Source of the DNA: Bacteroidales bacterium
Lineage (GTDB): Bacteria; Bacteroidota; Bacteroidia; Bacteroidales; UBA932
Assembly: GCA_017399865.1 (NCBI GenBank)
Contig: JAFQAT010000059.1
Span: 1 to 64,000, forward strand
Direction of reading: 5' to 3'
DNA length: 64,000 bases
In this document: positions 51,848 to 61,773 of the stretch, piece by piece
Position numbering within the stretch: the stretch's first letter is position 1
Layout of the letters: every line of letters starts with the position of its first letter
Notes under the pieces: model-generated
What the model was told of the DNA's origin: nothing
Database searches by the model: none
Seen by the model: the letters and a program-made list of their open reading frames with translations, nothing else
Translations under genes and position numbers: made by a program

Positions 51848-53098
51848 ATGGAAAAGATCGGACTTAAAGACGCTTTTGCCGAGTTCAAGAACCAGAAGAA
51901 CATCGACAGACCTACAATGATGGGTGTGCTTGAGGATGTGTTCAGAACTCAGATTACAAAGACTTACGGATCAGCAGACAACTTTGACATCATCATCAAC
52001 ATCGACAAGGGAGACTGCGAGATCTACTGGAACAGAGAGGTGGTTGAGGAAGTTGAAGATCCTAATACACAGATCGCACTTGCTGACCTTGAGGATGATG
52101 ACTATGAAATAGGCGAGACTTTCGCAAAGAAGATCGAACTCAAGGATTTCGGACGCCGAGGCATCCTGAACATCCGTCAGAACCTTCAGGGCCGCATCAT
52201 GGACATAGAGAAGGCAAACCTTTACAACAAGTATGTAGGCAAGATCGGAGAGATCTTCACAGGAGAGGTTTACCAGACATGGGCAAAGGAAGTCCTCATC
52301 CTTGACGAGGACGGAAACGAGCTCCGACTTCCTAAGTCAGAGCAGATTCCTGGCGAGCATTTCAAGAAGAACGACACCGTAAGGGCCATCATCAAGAGCG
52401 TGGAGATGAAGAACAACACGACTCCTTACATCGTCCTTTCGAGAACATCTCCTGAGTTCCTCGAGAAGCTCTTCGAGCAGGAGGTTCCTGAGATCTACGA
52501 CGGCCTCATCACCATCAAGAAGGTCGTACGTGTACCAGGCGAGCGCGCCAAGGTGGCGGTCGAGTCATACGACGAAAGGATCGATCCTATCGGAGCATGT
52601 ATCGGTGTTAAGGGATCGCGCATCATCGGTATCGTACGCGAGCTCCGCAACGAGAACATCGACGTCCTCCAGTGGACTAACAATACCCAGCTCCTCATCC
52701 AGAGGGCCCTCAACCCTGCAAAGATATCATCTATCGTTCTCGGTGGTCCTGAAGAGGAGAAGATCAAGGTATACATGCTTCCTGACGAAGTGAAGAAGGG
52801 TATCGGAAAGGGCGGATGCAACATCAGGCTTGCAGGCATGCTCGTAGGAAAGGAGATTGAGGTATGGAGAGAACTTCCTAAGGACGAGATCGACGAGGAG
52901 GAAGAGGATGTGCTTCTTGTGGAATTCAACGATGTGATTGAAGACTGGATCATCGAAAAGCTCCAGCACATCGGTTGCGATACTGCGAAGAGTGTTCTTG
53001 CGCTTTCTGCTGAAGATATCGCCAAGAGGGCAGACCTTGAGGACGAGACAGTTGAGGAAATCCTTGATATCCTCCGCGCTGAATTTGAAGATGAATAA
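51848..53098 (+). CDS. nusA: Transcription termination/antitermination factor NusA
   Basis: This 416-residue RNA polymerase-binding protein has an N-terminal domain (about 1-125), an S1 domain (about 130-200) and two KH domains (about 230-345; VESYDERIDPIGACIGVKGSRI and GKGGCNIRLAGMLVG). A short C-terminal helix-hairpin segment ends in DLEDETVEEILDILRAEFED. The TTG at 51818 would overlap the rimP end, so I use the ATG at 51848. Confidence 0.95.
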   Translation: MEKIGLKDAFAEFKNQKNIDRPTMMGVLEDVFRTQITKTYGSADNFDIIINIDKGDCEIYWNREVVEEVEDPNTQIALADLEDDDYEIGETFAKKIELKDFGRRGILNIRQNLQGRIMDIEKANLYNKYVGKIGEIFTGEVYQTWAKEVLILDEDGNELRLPKSEQIPGEHFKKNDTVRAIIKSVEMKNNTTPYIVLSRTSPEFLEKLFEQEVPEIYDGLITIKKVVRVPGERAKVAVESYDERIDPIGACIGVKGSRIIGIVRELRNENIDVLQWTNNTQLLIQRALNPAKISSIVLGGPEEEKIKVYMLPDEVKKGIGKGGCNIRLAGMLVGKEIEVWRELPKDEIDEEEEDVLLVEFNDVIEDWIIEKLQHIGCDTAKSVLALSAEDIAKRADLEDETVEEILDILRAEFEDE

Positions 53099-53115
53099 AG
53101 ACAAAGGGCTAATAT

Positions 53116-55923
53116 ATGGCAGAAATCAGATTAAGTAAATTAACAAAGCAATTCAGCATCGGACTTGCGCGACTCGTTGACTTCCTCAACGAGAAGGGAG
53201 CCAATGTGGATATGAATCCGAATGCTAAGATTTCGGATGAGTATCTGCCGGCTATCGAGGCGAAGTTCGGTGAAGACCAGAAACTTAAGAGAGACTCGGA
53301 AAAGGTTACCATCAAGCTCAAGGAGATAATCGAAATGGGCTCGAGGAAGAAGCCTGAACACGAGGAGGAAGATGTTCCGGAAAAGGAGGTTGTCATAAAG
53401 AGCAATGCCCTTACAGAGGAACGTCATCCGGAACCGGCTCCTGTGGAGAAACCGGCTCCTGCACCTATGGAAGAACCAAGGACTGTTGCCGGACCGAAGG
53501 TTGTCGACAAGATCGACCTGTCCAAGTTCGACAAGAAGAAACCGGCCCCAGCTCCTGTGGCAGAACCGGATCCGGTTCCAGCTCCAGAGCCAGCAGCCGA
53601 GCCAGAGCCTGTGTCAGTACCTGAACCGGTGTCTGCACCAGAGCCGGAACAGACTTCGGAACCGGAGCCTGCTCCAGTTCCAGCTGAAGAACCTGCAAAG
53701 CCTGCGGGCCCTCGTGAAGTCAAGATCGAGGCAGAGAGGCTTGCTGGTGTAAAGGTGGTTGACAAGATCGACCTTTCGCAGTTCGACAAGAAGAAGAAAA
53801 AGAAGAAGAGAGAAAGAATCGGCAAGGAAGGAAGCCAGAAGGTCGATGTGACCAAGGTGGAAGCTTCAAACAATGCCGCGAAGAAGGATAAGAAGGACAA
53901 GAACAATCATCCGGGCGCCCAGCAGCAGGCCGGCGGCAAGAAGGACAAGAAGAGCCGTCGCGACCGCGGAGGTGACAAGTTCAAGCCTATGACCGAGGCG
54001 GAGCAGGAAGAGATGCAGAAGGAGATCCAAAAGCAGATCAAGGAGACCTACGCCCGCATGAATGAGGGAAAGAAGGGTAACTTCGGAGCAAAGCACAGAA
54101 AAGAGAAGAGAGAGCTTGCATCGCAGAGGATGCAGGAAGAGATGGAGATGCAGGAACTCGAGCAGAAGGTACTCAAGGTTACTGAGTTCGTGACTGTGAA
54201 CGACCTTGCGACCCTTATGAACAATACTCCTGTGACCAAGGTCATCGGAGCATGCATGAGCCTTGGAATGATGGTGTCCATCAATCAGCGTCTCGATGCG
54301 GAAACTCTTGTTCTTGTAGCCGAGGAATTCGGATATGAAGTGGAGTTCGTGACAGCCAATCTTACTGACGCGATCGCCCAGGGCGAGGCCGAGGATACGG
54401 AGGAAGACCTCCTCCCACGTCCTCCGGTGATTACCGTGATGGGTCACGTAGACCACGGTAAGACATCCCTTCTGGACTATATCCGTAAGGCAAATGTGAT
54501 TGCCGGTGAGGCCGGTGGTATCACCCAGCATATCGGTGCATATAACGTTAAGCTTCCTGATGGTCAGAGGATCACATTCCTTGATACCCCTGGTCATGAG
54601 GCGTTTACCGCGATGCGTGCACGTGGTGCCAAGATGACTGACCTTGCGATCATCATCGTCGCTGCAGACGACTGCGTCATGCCGCAGACTGTCGAGGCTA
54701 TCAACCATGCCCAGGCGGCAGGTGTTCCGATGGTGTTCGCAATCAACAAGATAGATAAGCCGGGAGCAAATCCGGACAAGATTCGCGAGCAGCTCTCGAA
54801 CATGAACATCCTCGTTGAGGACTGGGGTGGAAAGTATCAGTGTCAGGAGATTTCCGCAAAGAAGGGAATCAATGTAGATCTTCTTCTTGAGAAAGTTCTC
54901 CTCGAGGCTGAGATGCTTGAACTCAAGGCGAATCCTAACCGCAGGGCGTCAGGTGCCGTGATCGAGTCATCACTTGACAAGGGACGTGGTTACCTTGCTA
55001 CCATCCTTGTACAGAACGGTACTATGCGTGTCGGAGACGTGATGCTTTCAGGATGCTTCACAGGTCGTGTGAAGGCCATGTTCAACGAGCGTGGACAGAA
55101 GGTAGAGCAGGCTGGTCCGTCGACTCCGGTTTCTGTTCTCGGTCTCAACGGTGCGCCTACTGCAGGTGAAACATTCAATATCATGGCCGATGAGAAGGAG
55201 GCGAAGGACATCGCCAACAAGCGTGAGCAGCTCATACGTATCCAGGGTATCAAGACCCAGAAGCATATGACTCTCGAGGAGATCGGACGCCGTATCGCGA
55301 TCGGAAACTTCAAGGAGCTCAATGTCATCGTCAAGGGAGACGTGGACGGTTCTGTGGAGGCTCTCTCAGACTCTATCATCAAGCTTTCTACAGAGGAGGT
55401 TCGCGTGAATGTGATCCACAAGGCTGTGGGTGCGATTTCAGAGTCGGATATCCTTCTGGCTGCAGCTTCGGATGCGATCATCATCGGTTTCCAGGTCCGT
55501 CCTATGCCTTCAGCGCGTAAGCTCGCAGAGAAGGAGGAGATCGAAATCCGTCTTTACTCTGTCATCTACGACTGTATCAATGAGCTCAAGAGCGGTATCG
55601 AGGGTATGCTTGAGCCTGAACAGAAGGAAGTCGTTACAGCGACTGCCGAGGTTCAGGAGACATTCAAGATTTCCAAGGTGGGTACCATTGCCGGATGTAT
55701 TGTCCGCGAGGGTAAGCTCCAGAGGTCTGCGAAGGTGCGCGTGATCCGCGATGGTATCGTCATCTATACAGGCGAACTCGGATCTCTCAAGAGGTTCAAG
55801 GACGATGTCAAGGAAGTCGCAATGGGTCAGGACTGCGGTCTTAACATCCAGGGCTACAACGATATCAAGATCGGCGACGTTGTCGAGGCTTATACTATTG
55901 AAGAGATCAAGAGGACGCTCTAA
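53116..55923 (+). CDS. infB: Translation initiation factor IF-2
   Basis: This 935-residue GTPase places initiator tRNA on the ribosome. An IF2-N helix starts the protein ([19 protein letters not shown]). A long linker follows (about 85-300), made of Pro/Glu/Ala-rich repeats and Lys-rich stretches. A second IF2-N segment comes at about 355-415, and the G domain has [14 protein letters not shown] near 445, DTPGHEAFT and NKIDKPG. Domains II-IV follow. The linker is bounded by two copies of [14 protein letters not shown] at residues 129-142 and 214-227. The gene ends in front of two long hairpins. Confidence 0.96.
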   Translation: MAEIRLSKLTKQFSIGLARLVDFLNEKGANVDMNPNAKISDEYLPAIEAKFGEDQKLKRDSEKVTIKLKEIIEMGSRKKPEHEEEDVPEKEVVIKSNALTEERHPEPAPVEKPAPAPMEEPRTVAGPKVVDKIDLSKFDKKKPAPAPVAEPDPVPAPEPAAEPEPVSVPEPVSAPEPEQTSEPEPAPVPAEEPAKPAGPREVKIEAERLAGVKVVDKIDLSQFDKKKKKKKRERIGKEGSQKVDVTKVEASNNAAKKDKKDKNNHPGAQQQAGGKKDKKSRRDRGGDKFKPMTEAEQEEMQKEIQKQIKETYARMNEGKKGNFGAKHRKEKRELASQRMQEEMEMQELEQKVLKVTEFVTVNDLATLMNNTPVTKVIGACMSLGMMVSINQRLDAETLVLVAEEFGYEVEFVTANLTDAIAQGEAEDTEEDLLPRPPVITVMGHVDHGKTSLLDYIRKANVIAGEAGGITQHIGAYNVKLPDGQRITFLDTPGHEAFTAMRARGAKMTDLAIIIVAADDCVMPQTVEAINHAQAAGVPMVFAINKIDKPGANPDKIREQLSNMNILVEDWGGKYQCQEISAKKGINVDLLLEKVLLEAEMLELKANPNRRASGAVIESSLDKGRGYLATILVQNGTMRVGDVMLSGCFTGRVKAMFNERGQKVEQAGPSTPVSVLGLNGAPTAGETFNIMADEKEAKDIANKREQLIRIQGIKTQKHMTLEEIGRRIAIGNFKELNVIVKGDVDGSVEALSDSIIKLSTEEVRVNVIHKAVGAISESDILLAAASDAIIIGFQVRPMPSARKLAEKEEIEIRLYSVIYDCINELKSGIEGMLEPEQKEVVTATAEVQETFKISKVGTIAGCIVREGKLQRSAKVRVIRDGIVIYTGELGSLKRFKDDVKEVAMGQDCGLNIQGYNDIKIGDVVEAYTIEEIKRTL

Positions 55924-55940
55924 CCGTCCTTCTTGAGATA

Positions 55941-56010
55941 AAAAAGTTTCCGGTATTTTCAGAAGCAGAAAGTTTAGGGAGAATGCTTCTGAAAATACCG
56001 GAAACTTTTT
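55941..56010. repeat. Long perfect palindrome 1 with conserved apical core
   Basis: The arms 55941-55967 and 55984-56010 are perfect complements over 27 bases, around a 16-base loop (GAAAGTTTAGGGAGAA). The stem ends in A and T runs, so it can terminate infB and the convergent FadL-type gene. The inner seven pairs (AGAAGCA/TGCTTCT) and the loop recur in palindrome 2. Confidence 0.93.
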
Positions 56011-56040
56011 AAATAATCTCAACAGACGGACGGTTTACGG

Positions 56041-56114
56041 AAAAACACAGCCCTGTATCACGAGAAGCAAGAAATAAGGGGGAATGCTTCTCTTAGATAC
56101 AGGGCTGTGTTTTT
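56041..56114. repeat. Long palindrome 2 with the same apical core
   Basis: The outer arms 56041-56059 and 56096-56114 pair over 19 bases and are unrelated in sequence to palindrome 1. The inner arms 56062-56069 and 56085-56092 (GAGAAGCA/TGCTTCTC) and the 15-base loop (AGAAATAAGGGGGAA) repeat the core of palindrome 1. A small internal loop (AC opposite TTA) separates the two stems. The spacer between the palindromes is 30 bases. Confidence 0.9.
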
Positions 56115-56137
56115 TATGTCCCGGTTTCGGGAGGCGG

Positions 56138-57733
56138 TTAGAAGCGCCAGCCGAGGGTCAGGAGGGCTTTCCAGTCGGAGCGGGTGATCAGGATTTCCGG
56201 AACCGGCTCTGCGATGGTATCATCCTCATTGAATATATAGTCGTTGTACGGCATGTAATATTCGTTGCTGTAGGTATTCTTTCTTACTGCAAGGTCTGCA
56301 TAGAACGAGCCTTTTGAACTGTAGCCGAGACCGAATGACATGTTGCTTCTGTATGAGCCTTTGAAACTCTTTTCTGGAGAATTCGAGTATCCGTATCCAC
56401 CTCTGAGCGCCAGTGCTCCAAGCTTCACCTCTGCTCCGAAACGCCATGTGTTCTGCTGTCCGAAGATTTCCTTGATTTCCCCGTTCAGGTCTTCAAAATA
56501 ATCGCTTGCTCCATATTCCTCCATGAAGCGCATCTGGCTGTAGTCGCAGTATTCATAATCGGCACTCAGGATGGCAAAGTTTCCAAGCGTGTATGCAACG
56601 CCGAGATTTGCTCTGAATGGACTGTTGAATATATAGCTGTATTCTCCTTCCGGGCTGCTGGCATAGCCGTTATATGCAGATGATGTGAACTCTGTCGAAC
56701 CGCTGTACTGCCATCTTTCCACTACCGTGCTGGTGGTAGGAGTCTGTATCGCAGCACCTATCCTGAGTCCGAAGCCAGGCGTCAGGATTGCTCCGACCTT
56801 TGCGTAGATTCCTGACACATCTGCATTATACCAGTAGCGGTGCTTCATCTGGCTGAAATACATGTACTGTCCGTTGTCGAGTGCGATCTCGAAGTCCGCA
56901 GGATCTGTTGCGGCCTCCTTGAAATACTCGTCGTATCCGTAGTCAAGAGCAGTCATTCCGATGTTTGCTCCTATATAGAGGAAGTCGGATATGTTCGCGC
57001 CAAGGTTGAATACATAGTCGTATTTGCTTCCCTTTACCCTTCTTCCGTATTTCTGCTCTATTTCTCCTCCCAGAACAATGTCTCCGTTGTCGAATACGAG
57101 TTCGCTTGCTCCGACATATTCGTCCTCATTGCCTCCGAACGTACTTATCATTCCGCTCTGGTATCCTACTACCATATCCCATGGATAATAGTCATATGCG
57201 TTGGTGGAGTTGAGGTCGGCAGCCGGAATCCCGGATGCGTCGACCGCCATAGCTCCCATGAATGTAGTAGTCGAGTTCATGCCTTTCGCATAGACATCCT
57301 GGTCAAATCCGGCGCTTTTGTTCACTATGAAGCCGAAAGTGACATTCTTGAGTCCCGTGCTGCGGTTGGTGTCCCAGTTTATGGTGAGGCCAAGGTTTGG
57401 AAGGCTGAATGTGGTCATCTTGCTTTCCATCCTGTTCTGGAAATATGGAAGCGAGCCGTCTTCGTAAGGTGAGACTCCCTGAGCGGAAGACGCAGAGAAT
57501 GTAAGTCCCGGTGTTATCGTGAACTGCGAGTATCCCGCCACTGCACTTCCTGCAGGATTCAGGGTTATCGAACCCAGGTCACCTCCCAGTGCTGTGAATG
57601 CATTTCCCATTGCAACAGATCTTGCCGTCCCCTCATAATTGTTTTCGCTGAACAGCAGGCCGTCATATGCGGTCTGCGCACGACCTGCAATTGCTGCAAG
57701 CGTCAGCAGAATTGAAATTGCTGTCTTTCTCAT
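56138..57733 (-). CDS. FadL/OmpP1/TodX-type outer-membrane transporter
   Basis: This 531-residue barrel has a signal peptide ending in AGRAQ. The N-terminal plug-like region follows (ENNYEGTARSVAMGNAFTALGGD near 30 and SITLNPAGSAV near 55), as in Bacteroidota OmpP1/FadL proteins that pass hydrophobic compounds. The C-terminus is TLGWRF with a terminal phenylalanine. It starts 24 bases after the aromatic-rich lipoprotein gene and probably shares its transcript. Confidence 0.87.
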   Translation of the reverse strand: MRKTAISILLTLAAIAGRAQTAYDGLLFSENNYEGTARSVAMGNAFTALGGDLGSITLNPAGSAVAGYSQFTITPGLTFSASSAQGVSPYEDGSLPYFQNRMESKMTTFSLPNLGLTINWDTNRSTGLKNVTFGFIVNKSAGFDQDVYAKGMNSTTTFMGAMAVDASGIPAADLNSTNAYDYYPWDMVVGYQSGMISTFGGNEDEYVGASELVFDNGDIVLGGEIEQKYGRRVKGSKYDYVFNLGANISDFLYIGANIGMTALDYGYDEYFKEAATDPADFEIALDNGQYMYFSQMKHRYWYNADVSGIYAKVGAILTPGFGLRIGAAIQTPTTSTVVERWQYSGSTEFTSSAYNGYASSPEGEYSYIFNSPFRANLGVAYTLGNFAILSADYEYCDYSQMRFMEEYGASDYFEDLNGEIKEIFGQQNTWRFGAEVKLGALALRGGYGYSNSPEKSFKGSYRSNMSFGLGYSSKGSFYADLAVRKNTYSNEYYMPYNDYIFNEDDTIAEPVPEILITRSDWKALLTLGWRF

Positions 57734-57757
57734 GATATGTCAGTCTTAATGGTGTTT

Positions 57758-59020
57758 CTATCTCCTGCCGCCGGAAGAACCGCCACGGCTGCCTCCGCCG
57801 TAACTTCCGCCACCGCCCGAGCTGCCTCTGCTGTAGCCGCCGCCACCGCCTGAACTGTAACTTGACGAACGTGACGAGGTTGATGACGAGCTGCGGTTAT
57901 AGCTGCTTGACGAAGAGCTTCTGTCGTAGCTTGACGAGCTTCTTGTCGTTGTCTGCTGGCTTCCGACGGTGCCTCTGCTCTGGCTGCTTGAACTGCTGCT
58001 TCCTCTGGTGTATGAAGAACTCTGGCTTGCCGACGACGAAGACACTGACGGTCTTCGGTAAGTCGGCCTGCTTCCTGCCGATGCCTCCTGCTTTCCTGCC
58101 TGCTGCTTCGATGCAGAAGATACTGCAGTGCCTTGTCTTGCGACAGTCCTTCTTGCAGAGGACGTGCTGCCGGAAACCTTGGTTGCAGTCGTGCTGTTCC
58201 GCGATGATGAACTGCCAGCGACGGTTCCGCGTCTGGTGCTGCTGCTCGTGCCGATGCCTCTTCTGACGGTCGTCTTGCTTCCGCTGTCTGTAAACACGCG
58301 CTCGTCCCTCTGGGTTTCATGGCGCGGACCATACCAGGTCCTGCTTCCGAAATGTCCTCCGCTTCCGATTCCAGGTCCATGACCGTGGCCGTGTCCATGA
58401 CCCCAATGAGGCCCGAAACCTCCGTACCATCCGGCATAGTGCGGATACCATGGGTAATGTCCCCAGTATCCTCCGTAGTACCATGGATCATGCCAGCCCC
58501 AATATCCCCAATAATCCCATGGGTCGTACCATCTGCCCCAGTAGCCTCCGTAATACCAAGGGTCGTTCCAGCCCCAGAACCACGGGTCGTAGCTGTATCT
58601 CCACGAACCCCAGTATGGCCCCCAGTGCCTGCCCCAGTACAATGAGCTGCTTACGCTGTACGGATTATACCATGACCATGGATTCAGATTGTTACGCCAG
58701 TCGTAAGGATTCTCTCCGACGGTCACTACCGTACTTCCGAGTGCCTTGTCGTACTTTATTGTCGCAGAATAGTTGTCTGGAATCATTATTGTGTCCTTCC
58801 TGTCTCCAAGAAGATATATCGGAGACTCCTTTGTCTGGGCTATCAGCGCGTCGGTCTCAGCCTTGCCCGCCTTCTTCTCTTCTCTTGTCATGAAGTCAGG
58901 CTTGTTGGCATAGATGCCGTCCTTGAACTGCTGACCTTCGGAAGAAGTCAGGCTGGTGAATGTCGCGCATGACGAAAGGATCAATGCCGCTACAATCATC
59001 ATTACTGAACTCTTTTTCAT
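57758..59020 (-). CDS. Aromatic-, His- and Ser-rich low-complexity lipoprotein
   Basis: This 420-residue lipoprotein has lipobox cysteine 18 (LSSC) and an ordinary N-terminal domain to about residue 105. Residues about 110-220 are then extremely rich in W, Y, G, P and D, with repeats such as [11 protein letters not shown] short HGHGHGHG run comes next, and the last 180 residues are mostly S, T, G and R. Similar Bacteroidales proteins have been named after vitellogenin because of composition only. The function is unknown; the His run could bind metal. An AGGAG ribosome-binding-like sequence lies ten bases before the ATG, uncommon in this window. Confidence 0.75.
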   Translation of the reverse strand: MKKSSVMMIVAALILSSCATFTSLTSSEGQQFKDGIYANKPDFMTREEKKAGKAETDALIAQTKESPIYLLGDRKDTIMIPDNYSATIKYDKALGSTVVTVGENPYDWRNNLNPWSWYNPYSVSSSLYWGRHWGPYWGSWRYSYDPWFWGWNDPWYYGGYWGRWYDPWDYWGYWGWHDPWYYGGYWGHYPWYPHYAGWYGGFGPHWGHGHGHGHGPGIGSGGHFGSRTWYGPRHETQRDERVFTDSGSKTTVRRGIGTSSSTRRGTVAGSSSSRNSTTATKVSGSTSSARRTVARQGTAVSSASKQQAGKQEASAGSRPTYRRPSVSSSSASQSSSYTRGSSSSSSQSRGTVGSQQTTTRSSSSYDRSSSSSSYNRSSSSTSSRSSSYSSGGGGGYSRGSSGGGGSYGGGSRGGSSGGRR

Positions 59021-59161
59021 ATTCTTTTCTCCTATATGATAATAATTTCGTATCTTCGCATCCCGGTATGCTATGCAATAACTGTACCGCTTTTATGGGC
59101 GTTGCAGATTATGCATCCAAGCACAATGATAAGCATAAAAACAATAAAAAGCAAAAATACA

Positions 59162-60643
59162 ATGGCAAAAGAAGTAACCAAGAGATCGGATAACTATTCA
59201 CAGTGGTATGACAATCTTGTCGTAAAGGCTGACCTTGCAGAGCGTTCTGCTGTCAGAGGATGTATGGTGATCAAGCCATACGGCTATGCAATCTGGGAGA
59301 AGATGCATGAAGTGCTCGACAAGATGTTCAAGGAGACAGGGCATGTAAACGCATATTTCCCTCTCTTCATCCCGAAGTCGTTCCTCAGCCGTGAGGCGGA
59401 GCATGTCGAGGGATTCGCGAAGGAATGTGCAGTCGTGACACATCATAGACTCATGGCTTCGCCTGACGGAAACGGCGTAGTTGTGGACCCTTCCGCAAAG
59501 CTTGAGGAAGAGCTTATCGTAAGGCCTACTTCCGAGACCATCATCTGGAATACATACAAGAACTGGGTTACATCTTGGAGAGATCTCCCTATCCTCTGCA
59601 ATCAGTGGGCAAACGTAGTGCGCTGGGAGATGCGTACCCGCCTCTTCCTCCGTACAGCCGAGTTCCTCTGGCAGGAGGGACATACAGCTCATGCTACTCG
59701 TCAGGAGGCTGAAGAGGAGACAATGAAGATGGTGAACGTTTATGCAGACTTCGCACGCAACTATATGGGTGTTCCTGTAGTCGTAGGCCACAAGAGCCCT
59801 AACGAGCGTTTTGCAGGTGCTCTCGATACGATGACCATCGAGGCCCTCATGCAGGACGGAAAGGCGCTCCAGGCAGGTACGTCACACTTCCTCGGACAGA
59901 ACTTCGCAAAGGCTTTCGATGTTCAGTTCACGAACAAGGAAGGCAAGCAGGAATACGTATGGGCTACTTCATGGGGAGTCTCAACCCGTCTTATGGGCGC
60001 GCTGATCATGGCTCATGGAGACGACAACGGTCTCGTGCTTCCTCCGAAGCTCGCTCCTATACAGGTGGTCATGGTTCCTATCACCGGAAAGGATGAGACT
60101 GTCAACAACGGCATCCTCGACAAGATGTATGCATTCAAGAAGGAGCTTGAGGCAAGGGGAATCTCCGTGAAGATCGACAACCGTGACACTCTTCGTCCTG
60201 GATTCAAGTTCGCGGAGTGGGAACTCAAGGGCGTTCCTGTACGTCTTGCGATGGGCGGACGCGACCTGGAGAACGGAACAGTCGAACTTGCGCGCCGTGA
60301 CACATGCGAGAAATCGTCGCATCCTCAGGAAGGCATAGCAGATGTGATTGCAGCCCTTCTGGATGACATTCAGGCAAACATATATGCGAAGGCTCTCAAG
60401 TTCCGTGACGAAAGCATCCGCAAGGTGGATACATGGGAAGAGTTCAAGGAAGAGATCACCAAGGGAGGATTCCTCCTCTGCCACTGGGACGGTACCCCTG
60501 AAACCGAGGAGAAGATCAAGGAAGAGACAAAGGCGACCATCCGATGCATCCCAGTCGACACTGCGGTATGCGAGGAGGAAGGCAGGTGCATCTATACAGG
60601 CAAGCCTTCAAGCCGCCGTGTCCTGTTCGCTATTTCATATTAA
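59162..60643 (+). CDS. proS: Prolyl-tRNA synthetase (short, archaeal/eukaryotic-like type)
   Basis: This 493-residue class II synthetase charges tRNA-Pro. The class II motif 2 is visible in [29 protein letters not shown], here cited as [14 protein letters not shown], and the motif 3 region in the second half. The bacterial editing insertion is absent, as expected for this type. Upstream in-frame ATGs from 59036 would add 42 residues unlike the family; the ATG at 59162 starts right at [24 protein letters not shown] at 59051-59058 is a near-consensus -7 box. Confidence 0.95.
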   Translation: MAKEVTKRSDNYSQWYDNLVVKADLAERSAVRGCMVIKPYGYAIWEKMHEVLDKMFKETGHVNAYFPLFIPKSFLSREAEHVEGFAKECAVVTHHRLMASPDGNGVVVDPSAKLEEELIVRPTSETIIWNTYKNWVTSWRDLPILCNQWANVVRWEMRTRLFLRTAEFLWQEGHTAHATRQEAEEETMKMVNVYADFARNYMGVPVVVGHKSPNERFAGALDTMTIEALMQDGKALQAGTSHFLGQNFAKAFDVQFTNKEGKQEYVWATSWGVSTRLMGALIMAHGDDNGLVLPPKLAPIQVVMVPITGKDETVNNGILDKMYAFKKELEARGISVKIDNRDTLRPGFKFAEWELKGVPVRLAMGGRDLENGTVELARRDTCEKSSHPQEGIADVIAALLDDIQANIYAKALKFRDESIRKVDTWEEFKEEITKGGFLLCHWDGTPETEEKIKEETKATIRCIPVDTAVCEEEGRCIYTGKPSSRRVLFAISY

Positions 60644-60661
60644 TCAATATTCGGACCGACT

Positions 60662-61771
60662 ATGAAAAAGATAATGCTGCTGCTTGCAGGTATGGCCGCG
60701 TGCATGGCCGGATGGGCGCAGAACAATGACGCCCTAAAGGCTGTAGCGGATGCTGCAATGGAGATTACCGAGGCTCAGACTGAGGCTCCTGAGGTAGAAA
60801 AGCCGGATTATTGGACTCAGTCTCTCAAGACAAACATAAAGTTCGGCCAGACCTCTCTTACGAACTGGGCGGCCGGTGGTGACAATACCGTGACACTTCA
60901 GGCCTTCATTGACGGCAATGCCAACTATAAGAAGGATGACCTTTTCTGGAACAACCGTCTTCAGCTGGACTATGGATTCGTCTATGCTTCTTCCAAGCCG
61001 ATCCTTCAGAAGAGCGATGACCGAATCTACCTCGAGAGCAAGTTCGGATACAAGAACGCGAGCATGAAGAACTTCTCTCTTTCAATAAACTATGACTTCA
61101 AGTCACAGTTCAATACAGGATACGATTACCTGACCCCATCAGTGCCGGCTGACAAATACGGTGATGCTGAGGGTAATGTTCCTGACCTTGACGACATTCC
61201 ACATAAGGACCAGGTGTCATTGTGGAAGGATGCCAGAAAGATCAAGTCTGGCTTCCTTGCTCCGGCGTATACAAATCTTGCAGTCGGTATCGACCTCAAG
61301 CCTACCAAGTGGCTGTCTCTCAACATTGCGCCTGTGACCGGTGGTGTTGTCATCGTAAGGAATGAGGTGCTGAGAAAGAACTACGGTATGCATCTGAAGG
61401 ATGAGTTCAAGGATGCGGACCTCAGCGGTGTCGATCCTGCTGACCTCGGTTCATATTACAAGAGTGCCCGTTTCGAATTCGGTGCCCAGGTCAAGGCCGA
61501 CATGGCGCTGAACGTAAACGAAAACTTCAAGTATACTTCGCAGGTCGTTCTCTTCTCCAACTATCTGGACAAGCCTGAGAACCTACGTGTGAACTGGGAT
61601 AACCGTTTTGACTGGAAACTGGCCAAGTATTTCTCTCTGACCCTTACAACCAACATGATCTATGATGACAAGGTTGTCATCTTCAGCGAGAAGGACGGTC
61701 TGACAAAACAGAGAGTGCAGTTCAAGGAATCCCTTCTGTTCGGATTTACCTGGACGATCGCAAGCAAATAA
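60662..61771 (+). CDS. DUF3078 family outer-membrane protein
   Basis: This 369-residue secreted protein has the signal peptide MKKIMLLLAGMAACMAGWAQ, an acidic/alanine stretch and then a beta-rich body. SLKTNIKFGQTSLTNWAAGGDN near residue 60 is the hallmark of DUF3078, of which QTSLTNWAAGGDN is the clearest part. It is a probable outer-membrane barrel of unknown function. It lies 18 bases after proS and two bases before tilS. Confidence 0.85.
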   Translation: MKKIMLLLAGMAACMAGWAQNNDALKAVADAAMEITEAQTEAPEVEKPDYWTQSLKTNIKFGQTSLTNWAAGGDNTVTLQAFIDGNANYKKDDLFWNNRLQLDYGFVYASSKPILQKSDDRIYLESKFGYKNASMKNFSLSINYDFKSQFNTGYDYLTPSVPADKYGDAEGNVPDLDDIPHKDQVSLWKDARKIKSGFLAPAYTNLAVGIDLKPTKWLSLNIAPVTGGVVIVRNEVLRKNYGMHLKDEFKDADLSGVDPADLGSYYKSARFEFGAQVKADMALNVNENFKYTSQVVLFSNYLDKPENLRVNWDNRFDWKLAKYFSLTLTTNMIYDDKVVIFSEKDGLTKQRVQFKESLLFGFTWTIASK

Positions 61772-61773
61772 GG

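Noticed and set aside
53866..54708. 280-residue minus-strand frame inside infB
   Set aside because: Antisense shadow of the IF-2 linker and G domain; leucine/histidine-rich low-complexity translation without motifs.
55941..56114. Remnant of an insertion sequence between infB and the FadL-type gene
   Set aside because: There is no transposase fragment or target-site duplication; the sequence is fully explained as two hairpins plus a 30-base spacer.
57730..58491. 253-residue open frame in another minus-strand frame
   Set aside because: It arises from the repetitive codons of the aromatic/Ser-rich lipoprotein gene in a shifted frame; it has no signal peptide or recognisable fold.
59036..59161. 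Extended N-terminus of ProS
   Set aside because: It would add a 42-residue hydrophobic leader not found in prolyl-tRNA synthetases; the ATG at 59162 fits the family start.
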